Source: a virus. Taken from it: a stretch of DNA of 64,000 nt. The notes beneath the pieces are model-generated. The model did not search any database and was not told the origin of the DNA. It saw nothing but the letters and a program-made list of their open reading frames with translations. Of this stretch, positions 7,500-14,851 are shown in pieces. A program made the position numbers and the translations under genes. The first letter of the stretch is position 1, and every line of letters starts with the position of its first letter. Location of the stretch: positions 62,001-126,000 of IMG/VR virus record IMGVR_UViG_3300018080_000117. One strand, written 5' to 3'.

Positions 7500-8131
7500 G
7501 ATCTTCCTAAGGTCCGTAGGGTACCGAGACCGCGATAGCGGTGGAGGGACTAAAGACGGACCTTAGGGCGTCCGTACCCGTACGGTGGTTGGGTGATACA
7601 AGCTCCCGCTAAGGGAGCGAAGGATCTGCCCAAACAGCGTACGGCTTACTTTACCTAAAAAGTAAAATAATTTTTGTATATATTAGGTTTTTTAGTTTAC
7701 TCGAAATGTACCAGGCGGCCCACCGTAACCGCTGCCTTAGGCAGCCTGCCGTGGTTTGCCGCATGAAAGTTTTTTTAGTTTCCGAAAACTAAAAAATGGT
7801 CTACTCGCTAGACGGATCTATCAGCAAAACATGAAACATGTAATGTACAATCCGCCATGTGCGGCGTTCGGTAAATTACATGTAGTATGCAACAAGTAAT
7901 ACTCGTTAGCGTCGCAAGGTGTTGCGCCGCATGTCACTTCGCATTACTTGTTGGTATGGGAGGCAATGTATTCGCCTTCGGCTCATAAGCAACATTGCCT
8001 CACCATATTCGCCTTCGGCTCATGTTCGTTGTTCGTCGTTGTTTGTCGACGTAGGCCGCTGGGGCGGCAGGGAACCCGCGCGAGGCTACCCAGAAATCCG
8101 ATTTTTTGTCAAGGAGCATTTCGGTTTAATT
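7500..8131 (+). ncRNA. Candidate large, highly structured non-coding RNA (about 600 nt)
   Basis: No protein gene fits here, but helices are dense. Examples: 7506-7517/7556-7567 (12 bp, perfect) enclosing ACCGC-GATA-GCGGT (7529-7542); 7572-7577/7639-7644 enclosing 7589-7593/7629-7633 and 7602-7607/7613-7618; 7646-7652/7659-7665; 7715-7723/7751-7762 enclosing 7731-7736/7740-7745; 7771-7781/7786-7796; 7799-7803/7809-7813; 7836-7844/7875-7883; 7890-7900/7943-7953 (11 bp) enclosing 7909-7917/7922-7930; 7955-7969/7992-8007 (15 bp, one bulge); 8055-8059/8064-8068. T-runs at 8102-8107 and 8130-8136 could end it. Plus strand is favoured because a 13-nt motif recurs in the plus-strand leader at 17293-17305. 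Phage-associated giant RNAs such as GOLLD and ROOL are known precedents, but I cannot match the sequence to either. A DNA-level role (origin, cruciform region) is the main alternative. Confidence 0.6.
7969..8023 (+). repeat. 18-nt direct repeat within the structured region
   Basis: TATTCGCCTTCGGCTCAT occurs at 7969-7986 and 8006-8023. Each copy holds a GCC-TTC-GGC mini-hairpin. The first copy sits in the loop of the 15-bp helix 7955-7969/7992-8007 and the second follows directly after it, so the repeat forms a pair of matching small stem-loops. Confidence 0.7.
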
Positions 8132-8855
8132 TTTTTGTTTTGTTTTCGATGATTTCAATAGTGTACGATCTACAATTATAAAGTGATCTTTTCCAGTTTC
8201 TTGCTTTTTTGTGGAATTGGTACGTTCCTAGTAGTAAAATATGCCCGTTTACTGGACTCGAGTGTCAGGTTATTTTTTTCTACATGTTTGAAATCGTTCG
8301 ATTCACGAAAAGTTTGCGAGGTGAAGCGTTTTTACAAATTTTACTTTACCTTTTTCTACATGCCTGTAAATAAACAAGAAAAAAAAAGTCGAAACTACTA
8401 TACACTTTTCTGAAAACCAGGTAGCGCATTTTCTAAGTTTTATAAACTTATTGTTTATATACAATCGGTTATAGAAAAAAACCTTAGTTTTAGTCAAATT
8501 ATTACTTTTCTGAAACTAAGAAAGTCCCCTGCAAAATTTGTGCATTTTTTTCCGCGCGGTTTCTGTGGCTACGAGAAGGCCTTTTTTTGTTTTGGGTGAA
8601 GCCATATGGCGACAGGTGATTTGATAGAAGACCGAAACCAAACAACAATTTTTTATACAATAGATATTTTACAAAAGTTATTTTTTGGAAAAAATAGGTC
8701 GGGATGCATATTTTCGAGTTACTTGCAACAAAAAAAACGATCAAAAGGCAAAAAAGTTGATGGGCTTGGAGGGGGTCGAAAACCCTCTCTTTGGACCCCC
8801 AACAAAGGCTGTTTTTAGCCTGGTACGATGCCTCTAAGTTTGGTACTTATAAGAA
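8132..8855. other. AT-rich non-coding region, possible origin or regulatory zone
   Basis: No convincing gene is present in these 720 bases. They hold A/T tracts, repeated 12-mers (TTTTTCTACATG near 8275 and 8350; ACTTTTCTGAAA near 8403 and 8508), two TATACAAT boxes (near 8458 and 8650), the 10-bp palindrome GCCATATGGC at 8601-8610, an inverted repeat CTTAGTTT...AAACTAAG around 8484-8522, and a GC stem 8771-8777/8794-8800 followed by AGGCT-GTTTTT-AGCCT. Such a mixture suits a replication origin or a cluster of promoters and terminators, but nothing here proves it. Confidence 0.4.
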
Positions 8856-9275
8856 ATGAAACCCATATACCTGTTTGTCAAAAGCGGTCGAAAAGTAGGC
8901 AAGCTAGTTGTAACACCGACCCACCTTGTTGTTATGGTAACCGACCACAAGTTCTTTGTTCCCCCTCTACAGACAGAGCACAGGTTCGAGTTCACTAGAA
9001 GGACACGCTTACGCAGCAGCCTTCTAAAACACGCAGGCAAAGCCTTGTTCAAGCCAAGTACCGGAACCTTTCTTGCTGAGATCAAGTTACCGAACAAACC
9101 TAAGTTTAGGGTTGCGTCTAAGCGTCGCTTGCCTGACTGGATTTGGAAGAGGGGTTTGCCAGAACCTAAAAAAAGGAAGCGTAAGTACAAACCGAAGTAC
9201 TACTCACTAGGCAGGACGAGAAACCAATCCAAGAACTGTGGGCGTAGGCAGTGTGCGGTTCTCAACAGTTACTAA
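8856..9275 (+). CDS. Basic hypothetical protein, 139 aa
   Basis: Starts MKPIYLFVKSGRKVGKLVVTPTHLVVMVTDHKFFVPPL; the N-terminal half looks beta-rich and the C-terminal half is strongly Lys/Arg-rich (EPKKRKRKYKPKYY). A nucleic-acid-binding role is possible. The ribosome site is weak. The gene converges on, and overlaps by 4 nt, the stop of the leftward gene at 9272-9571. An antisense frame exists but has poorer composition. Confidence 0.6.
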   Translation: MKPIYLFVKSGRKVGKLVVTPTHLVVMVTDHKFFVPPLQTEHRFEFTRRTRLRSSLLKHAGKALFKPSTGTFLAEIKLPNKPKFRVASKRRLPDWIWKRGLPEPKKRKRKYKPKYYSLGRTRNQSKNCGRRQCAVLNSY

Positions 9276-9571
9276 TCTCTAATACCTTTTATCCTTGCCT
9301 GTACGCGCTTTAGCCAAGCTTGTCCAGACCCCGAACCCAACCACTGCACGAAAGAGCACACGGCGACCCTGCGAGGGTCTGAGGCAGGTACAAGCTCAAC
9401 CTTGGTGTTTGGCCCAGCGCATAACTGATCAATTAGGTCTGGTGTCTGGGGAAGGTTGAGCATTTGAAATTCGTGGGCAAAAACCCATTCCACTCTATTC
9501 TCGGGTTGCTCCAACCTTTCAGAGTAAGTGCCTACGTACTTTTGAATAAGCTTAGGTCGGCGTCGGTCCAT
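9272..9571 (-). CDS. Hypothetical protein, 99 aa
   Basis: Starts MDRRRPKLIQKYVGTYSERLE at an ATG with a purine-rich GGGGACGGGGA ribosome site. The sequence is mixed and soluble with VCSFVQWLGSGSGQAWLKRVQARIKG at its end. It lies 13 nt downstream of the XRE-family regulator and is probably co-transcribed with it. No family recognised. Confidence 0.65.
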   Translation of the reverse strand: MDRRRPKLIQKYVGTYSERLEQPENRVEWVFAHEFQMLNLPQTPDLIDQLCAGPNTKVELVPASDPRRVAVCSFVQWLGSGSGQAWLKRVQARIKGIRD

Positions 9572-9584
9572 TCCCCGTCCCCTG

Positions 9585-10406
9585 CTAGTGCATTTGGTAC
9601 TTGCCTGCAGATTTCGTTATTTCCCATTCCTTCCTTAGCTTAACCAAAGCTTGAGCCAAACTTTGGTCCACCTTATCAGGATCTCTATCGGGAAAGGCCT
9701 TGATAATCTTTTTGACCAGGTAATCCTTCGATCTTGCAACCCCGGATAAAAGAGCCTTCTCGACAACAGTCTGGACGGTTTTTCTATTTTTAGGTGTCTT
9801 AGCGACCTTTTTTCTCGTTACGTGTCGCTTAGTTTTCTTAGTTGTTTTGGCTTTCTTTTTGGGCTTAGCCACAAGCTTGATGGTTTCTTTCGGTTCTTCC
9901 TTACCCACGTGTTCGTTGTTGAGTTCCTTGCAAACGAACTCAAACAAATTGTTGTTGTGTTTTTTTATCTTCTCTTCGTAGCTCAACACCTCCTTTTCCT
10001 TTTCAGTCAAGGGTAGCTTTGCTTTCTTCTTCTTTTTTGCCATCTCAAGCCTAATCTGCAGTCGATTGGCCATCGAATACCGCGTCGAATAATGCGTCGA
10101 GCAGTACCCCTTACTGATTGATTTTTTGTCGCACTCATTAGCGACACATTGCTTCGGATAGGTAGCTTTTAGTGGAACCACAAAATAACTGTCCCGGTCA
10201 TCTTTGATCTTTAGCGCTTCTTTGATCAACTCCCAAGCTTTCTCGCTAGGAACCGATCTTCTGCTTTCCCAAGAATACAGGGACATCTTGGTATACCCAA
10301 TCTCCTGGGCCAGAGCGGCTACGCTAAAGCCTACGCTCTGCCTGGTTTTCTTCAAGCTTTTCAGTCTTTTCTTCTTCTGTGGAAAACTCTGTGGACTAGT
10401 TGTCAT
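9585..10406 (-). CDS. XRE-type HTH protein with Lys-rich linker and C-terminal winged-helix-like domain
   Basis: Residues about 18-70 (KKTRQSVGFSVAALAQEIGYTKMSLYSWESRRSVPSEKAWELI) form a lambda-repressor-type helix-turn-helix. A Cys/His cluster follows (C-x4-C-x8-C-x3-H: CVANECDKKSISKGYCSTH), likely zinc-binding. A Lys-rich linker of about 40 residues leads to a C-terminal segment of about 65 residues ending SAGKYQMH, resembling the C-termini of the proteins at 18635 and 24680. Start ATG at 10406 has GGAGGT upstream. It is divergent from the sigma factor gene across 147 bp, so it is a good candidate regulator of early transcription and perhaps of its own promoter. Confidence 0.78.
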   Translation of the reverse strand: MTTSPQSFPQKKKRLKSLKKTRQSVGFSVAALAQEIGYTKMSLYSWESRRSVPSEKAWELIKEALKIKDDRDSYFVVPLKATYPKQCVANECDKKSISKGYCSTHYSTRYSMANRLQIRLEMAKKKKKAKLPLTEKEKEVLSYEEKIKKHNNNLFEFVCKELNNEHVGKEEPKETIKLVAKPKKKAKTTKKTKRHVTRKKVAKTPKNRKTVQTVVEKALLSGVARSKDYLVKKIIKAFPDRDPDKVDQSLAQALVKLRKEWEITKSAGKYQMH

Positions 10407-10553
10407 TTACTTACCTCCAACTAAGTTGTTGTGATCCGATCCATACCTTGTTTTTTGCAAACAATCCTTGACTACTACCAATTCTCCATGCTAGTCTCTT
10501 TCCCACTTTTGGGCAAGGTTTGTTTACAAAAAATTCATTTTCTAGGGGGCAGC

Positions 10554-11315
10554 ATGCTTAGCATCAAAGAGCAGCAAAAGCTGGTGGAGGAGTGCTCGTA
10601 CCTCGCAACAACCATCGCGGCAAAGTATTTCAAACGTAAAAAGGGGAATAAGCAAGAGGATTTTCTAGACCTTCAGCAGGAGGGGTTTGTGGGATTGTGC
10701 CACGCTGCAAAGCTCTACAATCCGAAGAACAAGGCTGGAGCTAAGTTTTCGACCTACGCGCAATACTGGGTCCACAAGTACGTCAGAAAGATGGCCATGA
10801 AGTCGATGAGCCCTTTGAAAATTTCCGAAGAGGCAATGCACAAGAGAAAGCGACTAAACGAGATCGCAGACCGTACTTACACAAAAAGCGGTGTCTACCT
10901 CGATTCAGAAATGCCTGAAATGAATGATAACTTATTGAAGCCCATTAGTTTGGATTTTCAGTACGAAAAATCTAAAGCTTCTTACGTCGTCAACGATTGT
11001 ATCGAGCCCAGCCAAAGCAACTCCTTAACAAGTTACTTCAATTGCTTTGGCGAAAGTGGGTTGATTAATCGTGTCGAGTACACGAAGATAAGAGAAGTAA
11101 TGCCTCAGCTCAACCCCAAAGAGCACCGGGTTCTAAACCATTACCTCAACGGTGTTGAAAAAACCGAGATTGCACGACGGTGCAAGGTTACCAAACAACG
11201 GGTATACTTCTTGTACAACTCCGCTGTGGAGCATTTGCAGGCAATAATAGGTAGCCAACAAAATGGATCTCAAATCGGCAATTCGCGCAAACAAACAGCT
11301 AACCAAACGATTTGA
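10554..11315 (+). CDS. Sigma-70 family RNA polymerase sigma factor
   Basis: I choose ATG 10554 (MLSIKEQQKLVEEC) because AGGGGGC precedes it at good spacing; an upstream extension has poor composition. Region 2 is clear: DFLDLQQEGFVGLCHAAKLYNP...AKFSTYAQYWVHKYVRKMAM. Region 4 near the C-terminus is LNPKEHRVLNHYLNGVEKTEIARRCKVTKQRVYFLYNSAVEHL. At 253 aa it is like compact alternative or phage sigma factors that redirect host RNA polymerase to later phage promoters. It heads a rightward group with the primase; the 3' end overlaps that gene by 53 nt. Confidence 0.9.
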   Translation: MLSIKEQQKLVEECSYLATTIAAKYFKRKKGNKQEDFLDLQQEGFVGLCHAAKLYNPKNKAGAKFSTYAQYWVHKYVRKMAMKSMSPLKISEEAMHKRKRLNEIADRTYTKSGVYLDSEMPEMNDNLLKPISLDFQYEKSKASYVVNDCIEPSQSNSLTSYFNCFGESGLINRVEYTKIREVMPQLNPKEHRVLNHYLNGVEKTEIARRCKVTKQRVYFLYNSAVEHLQAIIGSQQNGSQIGNSRKQTANQTI

Positions 11316-12015
11316 ACGCTACCTAAAGGCCCACCCCGACGTACTAAAAAAAGTAAGCAAAAGGGTATCTACTCGCATCCGCAGACAAGCCTGCTTAGGA
11401 TACGCCCCCAAAAGCTACGACCTACAAGACTGGGCAAAACAAAGAAACATCCAACAAAGTACCTTAGCTGCGTTGGGGCTGGTTACGGAAAACGGAAACT
11501 CATTTTTCAGAAATCGAATTATCATCCCGATCTTTTATGCGGGTTGGGTAATTGGGTTTGGAGGTAGGGCAGTAGACGAATCGGACATAAAATACATCAA
11601 TTCCAAAAAGTCTGATCTGTTTGACAAAAAATCCGTACTATTCAACTTACAAAATGCACGAGAATCAATTATTAGAACAAAAGCTGCAGTAATTGTAGAA
11701 GGGTATTTTGACTGCTTGAAGATGCATGAGATTGGTATCACTAATTGTGTTGCCACGTGCGGAACTTCCTTCACGGCTGAACATGCTTCGATGCTTCAAA
11801 GGTATACCAACAAGGTCCTTATTGCGACGGACGGAGACGGTGCGGGAAGAAAGGCTGCCAAAAAGATTGCTCGGTCGCTTGCTAATCTTGGAATACCTTC
11901 CGCCAAACTCCGTTTACCTGGGTTAGATCCCGAAGAATTTGTCAACGAGTACGGTCCTACAAAGATGCGCAAGTTAATAAAAGCTACTTGGAGACGAGAT
12001 GGAAATTACCGCTGA
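11263..12015 (+). CDS. DnaG-like primase, catalytic TOPRIM part without zinc domain
   Basis: The 250-aa protein matches the core of bacterial DnaG: LGYAPKSYDLQDW, FFRNRIIIPIFYAGWVIGFGGRAV, KYINSKKSDLFDKKSVLFNL, then TOPRIM motifs VIVEGYFDCLKMHEIG (catalytic Glu) and LIATDGDGAGRKAAKK (DxD). The N-terminal CHC2 zinc finger and C-terminal helicase-binding domain are missing. A separate CHC2 protein is encoded 12 kb away at 24232-24705, so the primase appears split into two polypeptides. It makes RNA primers for the phage replisome. Confidence 0.9.
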   Translation: MDLKSAIRANKQLTKRFERYLKAHPDVLKKVSKRVSTRIRRQACLGYAPKSYDLQDWAKQRNIQQSTLAALGLVTENGNSFFRNRIIIPIFYAGWVIGFGGRAVDESDIKYINSKKSDLFDKKSVLFNLQNARESIIRTKAAVIVEGYFDCLKMHEIGITNCVATCGTSFTAEHASMLQRYTNKVLIATDGDGAGRKAAKKIARSLANLGIPSAKLRLPGLDPEEFVNEYGPTKMRKLIKATWRRDGNYR

Positions 12016-12448
12016 AGCACGTAAGGAGTTTGCACGAGCCCAACTAAGATTTCTAAGACAAAAAGGTGTCACTGATCAAGAACGGTTGAGTCGTATTTTC
12101 AAAGCAGCCGGACCAGGACAAATTAGAGAAGCGTGGAAATTGGCAAACTCCGAAACCTCTCAAGAGCGTATCGACCTTTTAGACGTAGTGTTGACGGGCG
12201 TTTGCGGATCTCAAAATTTTGGACGATCGAGAATGGAATCTGTTTTGAAAGAATGCGGTATATACGTTCCAGAAGCACCAAACACGAACTGCTTTTTTCG
12301 TGTTCTCGATGGAGCACTTGAAATTTTAGTTCCTGGTTCGTACGAGTTTGAAGAAAAAGATTTGGAACAGATTAGAGGTGGAGGCCAACAAAGCAATGAT
12401 GACATCGAAGCAACGCAAGCTGAAGAAAGCGAAGAAGATGATTATTGA
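11999..12448 (+). CDS. Hypothetical protein with acidic tail, 149 aa
   Basis: Starts MEITAEARKEFARAQLRFLRQKGVTDQERLSRIF and overlaps the primase gene by 17 nt, so it is likely coupled to it. The N-terminal half is helical, and the last 20 residues are strongly acidic (ATQAEESEEDDY). A role with the primase or sigma factor is possible from position only. No recognised domain. Confidence 0.7.
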   Translation: MEITAEARKEFARAQLRFLRQKGVTDQERLSRIFKAAGPGQIREAWKLANSETSQERIDLLDVVLTGVCGSQNFGRSRMESVLKECGIYVPEAPNTNCFFRVLDGALEILVPGSYEFEEKDLEQIRGGGQQSNDDIEATQAEESEEDDY

Positions 12449-12566
12449 GGAACTAAACCGAAGTTACCACAAATGGGCTTGCGAAAAAGACGATAAAGAA
12501 ACAACTGTAACTTTGTCACGCCGAACCCACACAACCGTGGTCCAGTACCTAGACGCACTAATCTAG
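12396..12566 (+). CDS. Small basic protein, about 56 aa
   Basis: The likely start is the ATG at 12396 or 12399 (MMTSKQRKLKKAKKMIIEELNRSYHKWACEK); a longer frame from 12348 overlaps the previous gene by 100 nt and is less likely. Lys-rich N-terminus and a helical pattern. Its stop (12564-12566) is the last phage-like sequence before composition shifts to the GC-rich tnpB unit, so it probably marks the left flank of the insertion. Confidence 0.5.
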   Translation: MMTSKQRKLKKAKKMIIEELNRSYHKWACEKDDKETTVTLSRRTHTTVVQYLDALI

Positions 12567-12594
12567 TCTCACCGAATGCTAAGCTGTGCTTTCG

Positions 12595-14124
12595 ATGAAG
12601 ACTAAGACCAAAAGCTTCGTTTGCGAGTTGCCTCTGGACCCCACAAGAGAGGATGAACGCAGACTGTTTGTTTGCTTCGAGGTCGCACGGCAAATCTACA
12701 ACGCGTGTTTGGGTGAAGGACTGAGACGACTCCGGCTAATGCGTGAAAGCCGTGACTGGCAGCGGGCTCGGGCTCTGCCAAAAGGTCATGAAAGAAGCAC
12801 ATTGTTTCGATCTTGTACGATCCGCTTTGGATTCCGAGAGTATGATCTGCACGCATACGCCAAGCAGTTCAATCGTGGCTGGCTCGGCCAGCATATCGAC
12901 ATCAACACAATCCAGAAGCTGGCAACCAGGGCGTATTGTTCTCTCAAGGAACACATGTTTGGCAAGCGAGGTCGACCTCGCTTCAAAGGCTATCGGGGCC
13001 TGCAGTCTGTGGAGGGCAAGACCAACGCGTCGGGAATTCGTTGGCGAGATGGTGTGGTTCATTGGAAAGGCTTGTCATTGCAAGCGTTGCTGGACCCGCA
13101 GGACAAAGCTGGTTGGCAGGCAGAAGCTCTGAGCCGCAGAACTAAGTACTGCCGCATTGTGCGGCGCCAGGTCCGAGGAAAGACCCGCTGGTACGTTCAA
13201 CTGGTGCAAGTTGGACTGCCGCCCCCTAAGCAACACGAGCGCACCAAGGCAGTCGTTGGTTTGGATGTCGGACCTAGCACCATCGCTGTGGTGGGCGAGC
13301 AAAGAGCCGTTCTGGAGCGTTTCTGTCCGTCGGTCGAGCAGCCCTGGCGCCAAACGCGTCGGATTCAAAGAGCCATGGACCGCTCGCGGCGGTCCACCAA
13401 CCCGGACAACTACAACCCAGACGGCACCGTCAAACCCGGCCGCAAAAGATGGAATCGTTCCGAGCGGTACAAGAGGCTCGCAGCCCAGCGGGCAGAGAAC
13501 GAACGCCGATTGGCCGCAGAGCGCAAGCGAGCCCATGGGGAACTTTCCAACCGCATTCTGGCGCTGGGCACGACGGTCAGAACTGAGAAGTTGAGCTACC
13601 GATCCTTCCAGAAGAACTTCGGCAGAAGCGTCAAGGTCCGTGGCCCTGGGATGCTTATCGACATGCTGCGCCGCAAGGCTGAGAGTGCTGGCGGCCAGCT
13701 CGAGGAGTTCCCAACGCAACCGACGAAGCTGTCTCAAGTTTGCCATGGGTGTGGCCAGACCAAGAAGAAGCCCTTGTCGCTTCGGACCCACGAATGCGAA
13801 TGCGGAGTGGGTCCGGTGCAGAGGGACTTGTACAGTGCGTTCCTGGCTTGCTTTGTAAGCCAGGCCAAGCTCAACGCCCGGCAGGCCCAAGAGGCCTACC
13901 CGGCTGCGGAACCGCTGCTGCGACGGGCGGCGTTGAGCTTCAATCAATCTGCGAGCAGAAGGGCTTCGGCTGCTTCTCGCGTCAACACAGACGTTAGAGC
14001 GGATCGTCCGTCGAAGGGGGTCAGGAAGGCATCGAGGCCGCAGACGTCGTACCGGCGTGGTTCCCATGTCCGGGAGGGCTGCGGAGAGATGCGTTCTGTT
14101 TCCTCCAGAACCCCCGGGCTTTAG
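12595..14124 (+). CDS. tnpB: TnpB, predicted RNA-guided nuclease of an IS200/IS605-type element
   Basis: The 509-aa protein has the TnpB domain order: an N-terminal region (KTKSFVCELPLDPTREDERRLF), then RuvC-I GLDVGPSTIAVV with D224, RuvC-II TEKLSYRSFQ with E331, a zinc finger C383-x2-C386...C401-x-C403, and RuvC-III QRDLYSAF with D411. All three acidic catalytic residues are present, so nuclease activity is plausible. TnpB proteins of known function cut DNA guided by an RNA made from the element's right end. ATG 12595 is taken as the start; an upstream GTG at 12586 is possible. It is a guest gene: GC-rich codon use and no link to neighbouring functions. Confidence 0.9.
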   Translation: MKTKTKSFVCELPLDPTREDERRLFVCFEVARQIYNACLGEGLRRLRLMRESRDWQRARALPKGHERSTLFRSCTIRFGFREYDLHAYAKQFNRGWLGQHIDINTIQKLATRAYCSLKEHMFGKRGRPRFKGYRGLQSVEGKTNASGIRWRDGVVHWKGLSLQALLDPQDKAGWQAEALSRRTKYCRIVRRQVRGKTRWYVQLVQVGLPPPKQHERTKAVVGLDVGPSTIAVVGEQRAVLERFCPSVEQPWRQTRRIQRAMDRSRRSTNPDNYNPDGTVKPGRKRWNRSERYKRLAAQRAENERRLAAERKRAHGELSNRILALGTTVRTEKLSYRSFQKNFGRSVKVRGPGMLIDMLRRKAESAGGQLEEFPTQPTKLSQVCHGCGQTKKKPLSLRTHECECGVGPVQRDLYSAFLACFVSQAKLNARQAQEAYPAAEPLLRRAALSFNQSASRRASAASRVNTDVRADRPSKGVRKASRPQTSYRRGSHVREGCGEMRSVSSRTPGL

Positions 14125-14138
14125 CCCTGGGGAGGTTC
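14108..14138 (+). ncRNA. Predicted 3' hairpin of the TnpB guide (omega) RNA
   Basis: GAACC (14108-14112) pairs with GGTTC (14134-14138) and GGGC (14116-14119) with GCCC (14124-14127), with the tnpB stop codon overlapping the TTTA loop. A GC hairpin with this kind of TTTA loop at the end of tnpB is a hallmark of the right ends of these elements and forms the scaffold part of the guide RNA. If so, the guide would start at about 14139-14140, in phage sequence. The 5' extent, inside the tnpB gene, is not determined. Confidence 0.55.
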
Positions 14139-14153
14139 AGTCCAGGGTCTCAT

Positions 14154-14186
14154 GAGGGTAGGCCCTTAAGCCTTCGGGCAACCCTC
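14154..14186 (+). terminator. Hairpin downstream of tnpB, possible terminator
   Basis: GAGGGT (14154-14159) pairs with ACCCTC (14181-14186), enclosing GCCC (14162-14165) with GGGC (14176-14179). A pyrimidine tract CCTTCTTCCTTTCTC follows rather than a clean T-run, so termination may be partial. It lies between the element and the next gene, which has its own strong ribosome site. Confidence 0.35.
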
Positions 14187-14259
14187 CCTTCTTCCTTTCT
14201 CGCTTCCTAAAAGCTAAGCAAATAGCCAAGGCATAATCAACCAATCAAAGGAGATCATT

Positions 14260-14841
14260 ATGCGCTTGCTGCTTCGTTTTCTAAGTTGGTTGTCTTACGG
14301 CACAGGCCTTTGGCACTGGTGGAGTCGTTTCTATCGCAGACATTTAGAAGGCAATGGAAAAAAATCGGTCACCTTGCCAGTCGCAGACACTTGGGAGAAC
14401 CTTGAACAAATAATCGGTAAATTAGAATGGACACCTGATAAGTTTTGGCCGCACTTGTTTGACGTCTGCCAATCTGCTGAAGCGACTTGGTACAAGCATT
14501 TGCAAGGCCGCCCCGCAGGTGACTGTGATGATCATGCATTTTTAGCCGCGTCGATTATCGAAAATAGCTTTAACCTTTCTACGAAAGCAACCTTTGTGGG
14601 GCTTCTTACCGTGCTTTATGGAATAAAAGGTCATACTGTTTGTGTGTTTAAGTACATAGACAACAATGCTACGAGGTACGCACACCTTAGCAACTGGTAC
14701 AACGGAAAGATACAAAAAGGATTCAACTGCTTAGAAAACGTAGTTACTGAAATATTGGATTGCAAAAACGAACAACTTGTTCGTTGGTCATTGACCCGAA
14801 TAGAGCCTTTTACGCTAATCGAAAGCAAAACTAAGGTTTAG
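14260..14841 (+). CDS. Transglutaminase-like cysteine peptidase-fold protein
   Basis: Preceded by AAAGGAG at ideal spacing. The first 25 residues (MRLLLRFLSWLSYGTGLWHWWSRFYRR) look membrane-associated. The core has GDCDDHAFLAASII, then GHTVCVFKY and YAHLSNWYNG, the Cys-His-Asp/Asn order of the transglutaminase-like fold, with Cys in GDCDD as candidate nucleophile. Such domains act as peptidases or cross-link/cleave isopeptide bonds. Sitting 10 nt upstream of a large tailspike-like gene, it may process or act with that protein, or degrade a surface peptide. Substrate is unknown. Confidence 0.65.
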   Translation: MRLLLRFLSWLSYGTGLWHWWSRFYRRHLEGNGKKSVTLPVADTWENLEQIIGKLEWTPDKFWPHLFDVCQSAEATWYKHLQGRPAGDCDDHAFLAASIIENSFNLSTKATFVGLLTVLYGIKGHTVCVFKYIDNNATRYAHLSNWYNGKIQKGFNCLENVVTEILDCKNEQLVRWSLTRIEPFTLIESKTKV

Positions 14842-14851
14842 TGAGGAATAC

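Larger units (their letters stand above)
12567..14139 (+). mobile_element. IS200/IS605-type element with tnpB only (IS1341-like layout)
   Basis: Sequence between about 12567 and 14139 is clearly richer in G+C than the phage genes on both sides and contains one gene, tnpB. No tnpA transposase is present, so it could move only with help from elsewhere. The right end is placed after the hairpin 14108-14138, which overlaps the tnpB stop as in other elements of this kind. The left end is not defined by an obvious motif; the 29 nt before the tnpB ATG are the best guess. Confidence 0.65.

Noticed and set aside
7506-7650. Group I intron or known riboswitch core
   Set aside because: GGACTAAAGAC recalls a P7-like segment, but no full P3-P7 core and no interrupted gene flank it.
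7969-8023. CRISPR-like repeat
   Set aside because: Only two copies with a 19-nt gap that is part of a helix; no Cas genes.
7500-8131. Direct naming as GOLLD or ROOL RNA
   Set aside because: Size and phage setting fit, but I could not confirm conserved sequence and there is no nearby tRNA array.
7919-8181. Two overlapping 77-aa rightward frames
   Set aside because: They cross long inverted repeats and the 18-nt direct repeat, have poor composition and no ribosome site.
8303-8744. Leftward frames of 64 and 80 aa
   Set aside because: AT-rich DNA with low-complexity Phe/Lys/Asn peptides and no ribosome site.
8834-9190. 118-aa leftward frame
   Set aside because: Antisense to the basic 139-aa gene at 8856-9275, whose protein composition is more natural.
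10468-10497. Promoter TTGACT-N18-TAGTCT before the sigma factor gene
   Set aside because: The -10 match is poor and spacing is long; the divergent region must hold a promoter, but I cannot place it.
13075-14067. 330-aa leftward frame
   Set aside because: Antisense shadow of tnpB, common in GC-rich genes; no domain.
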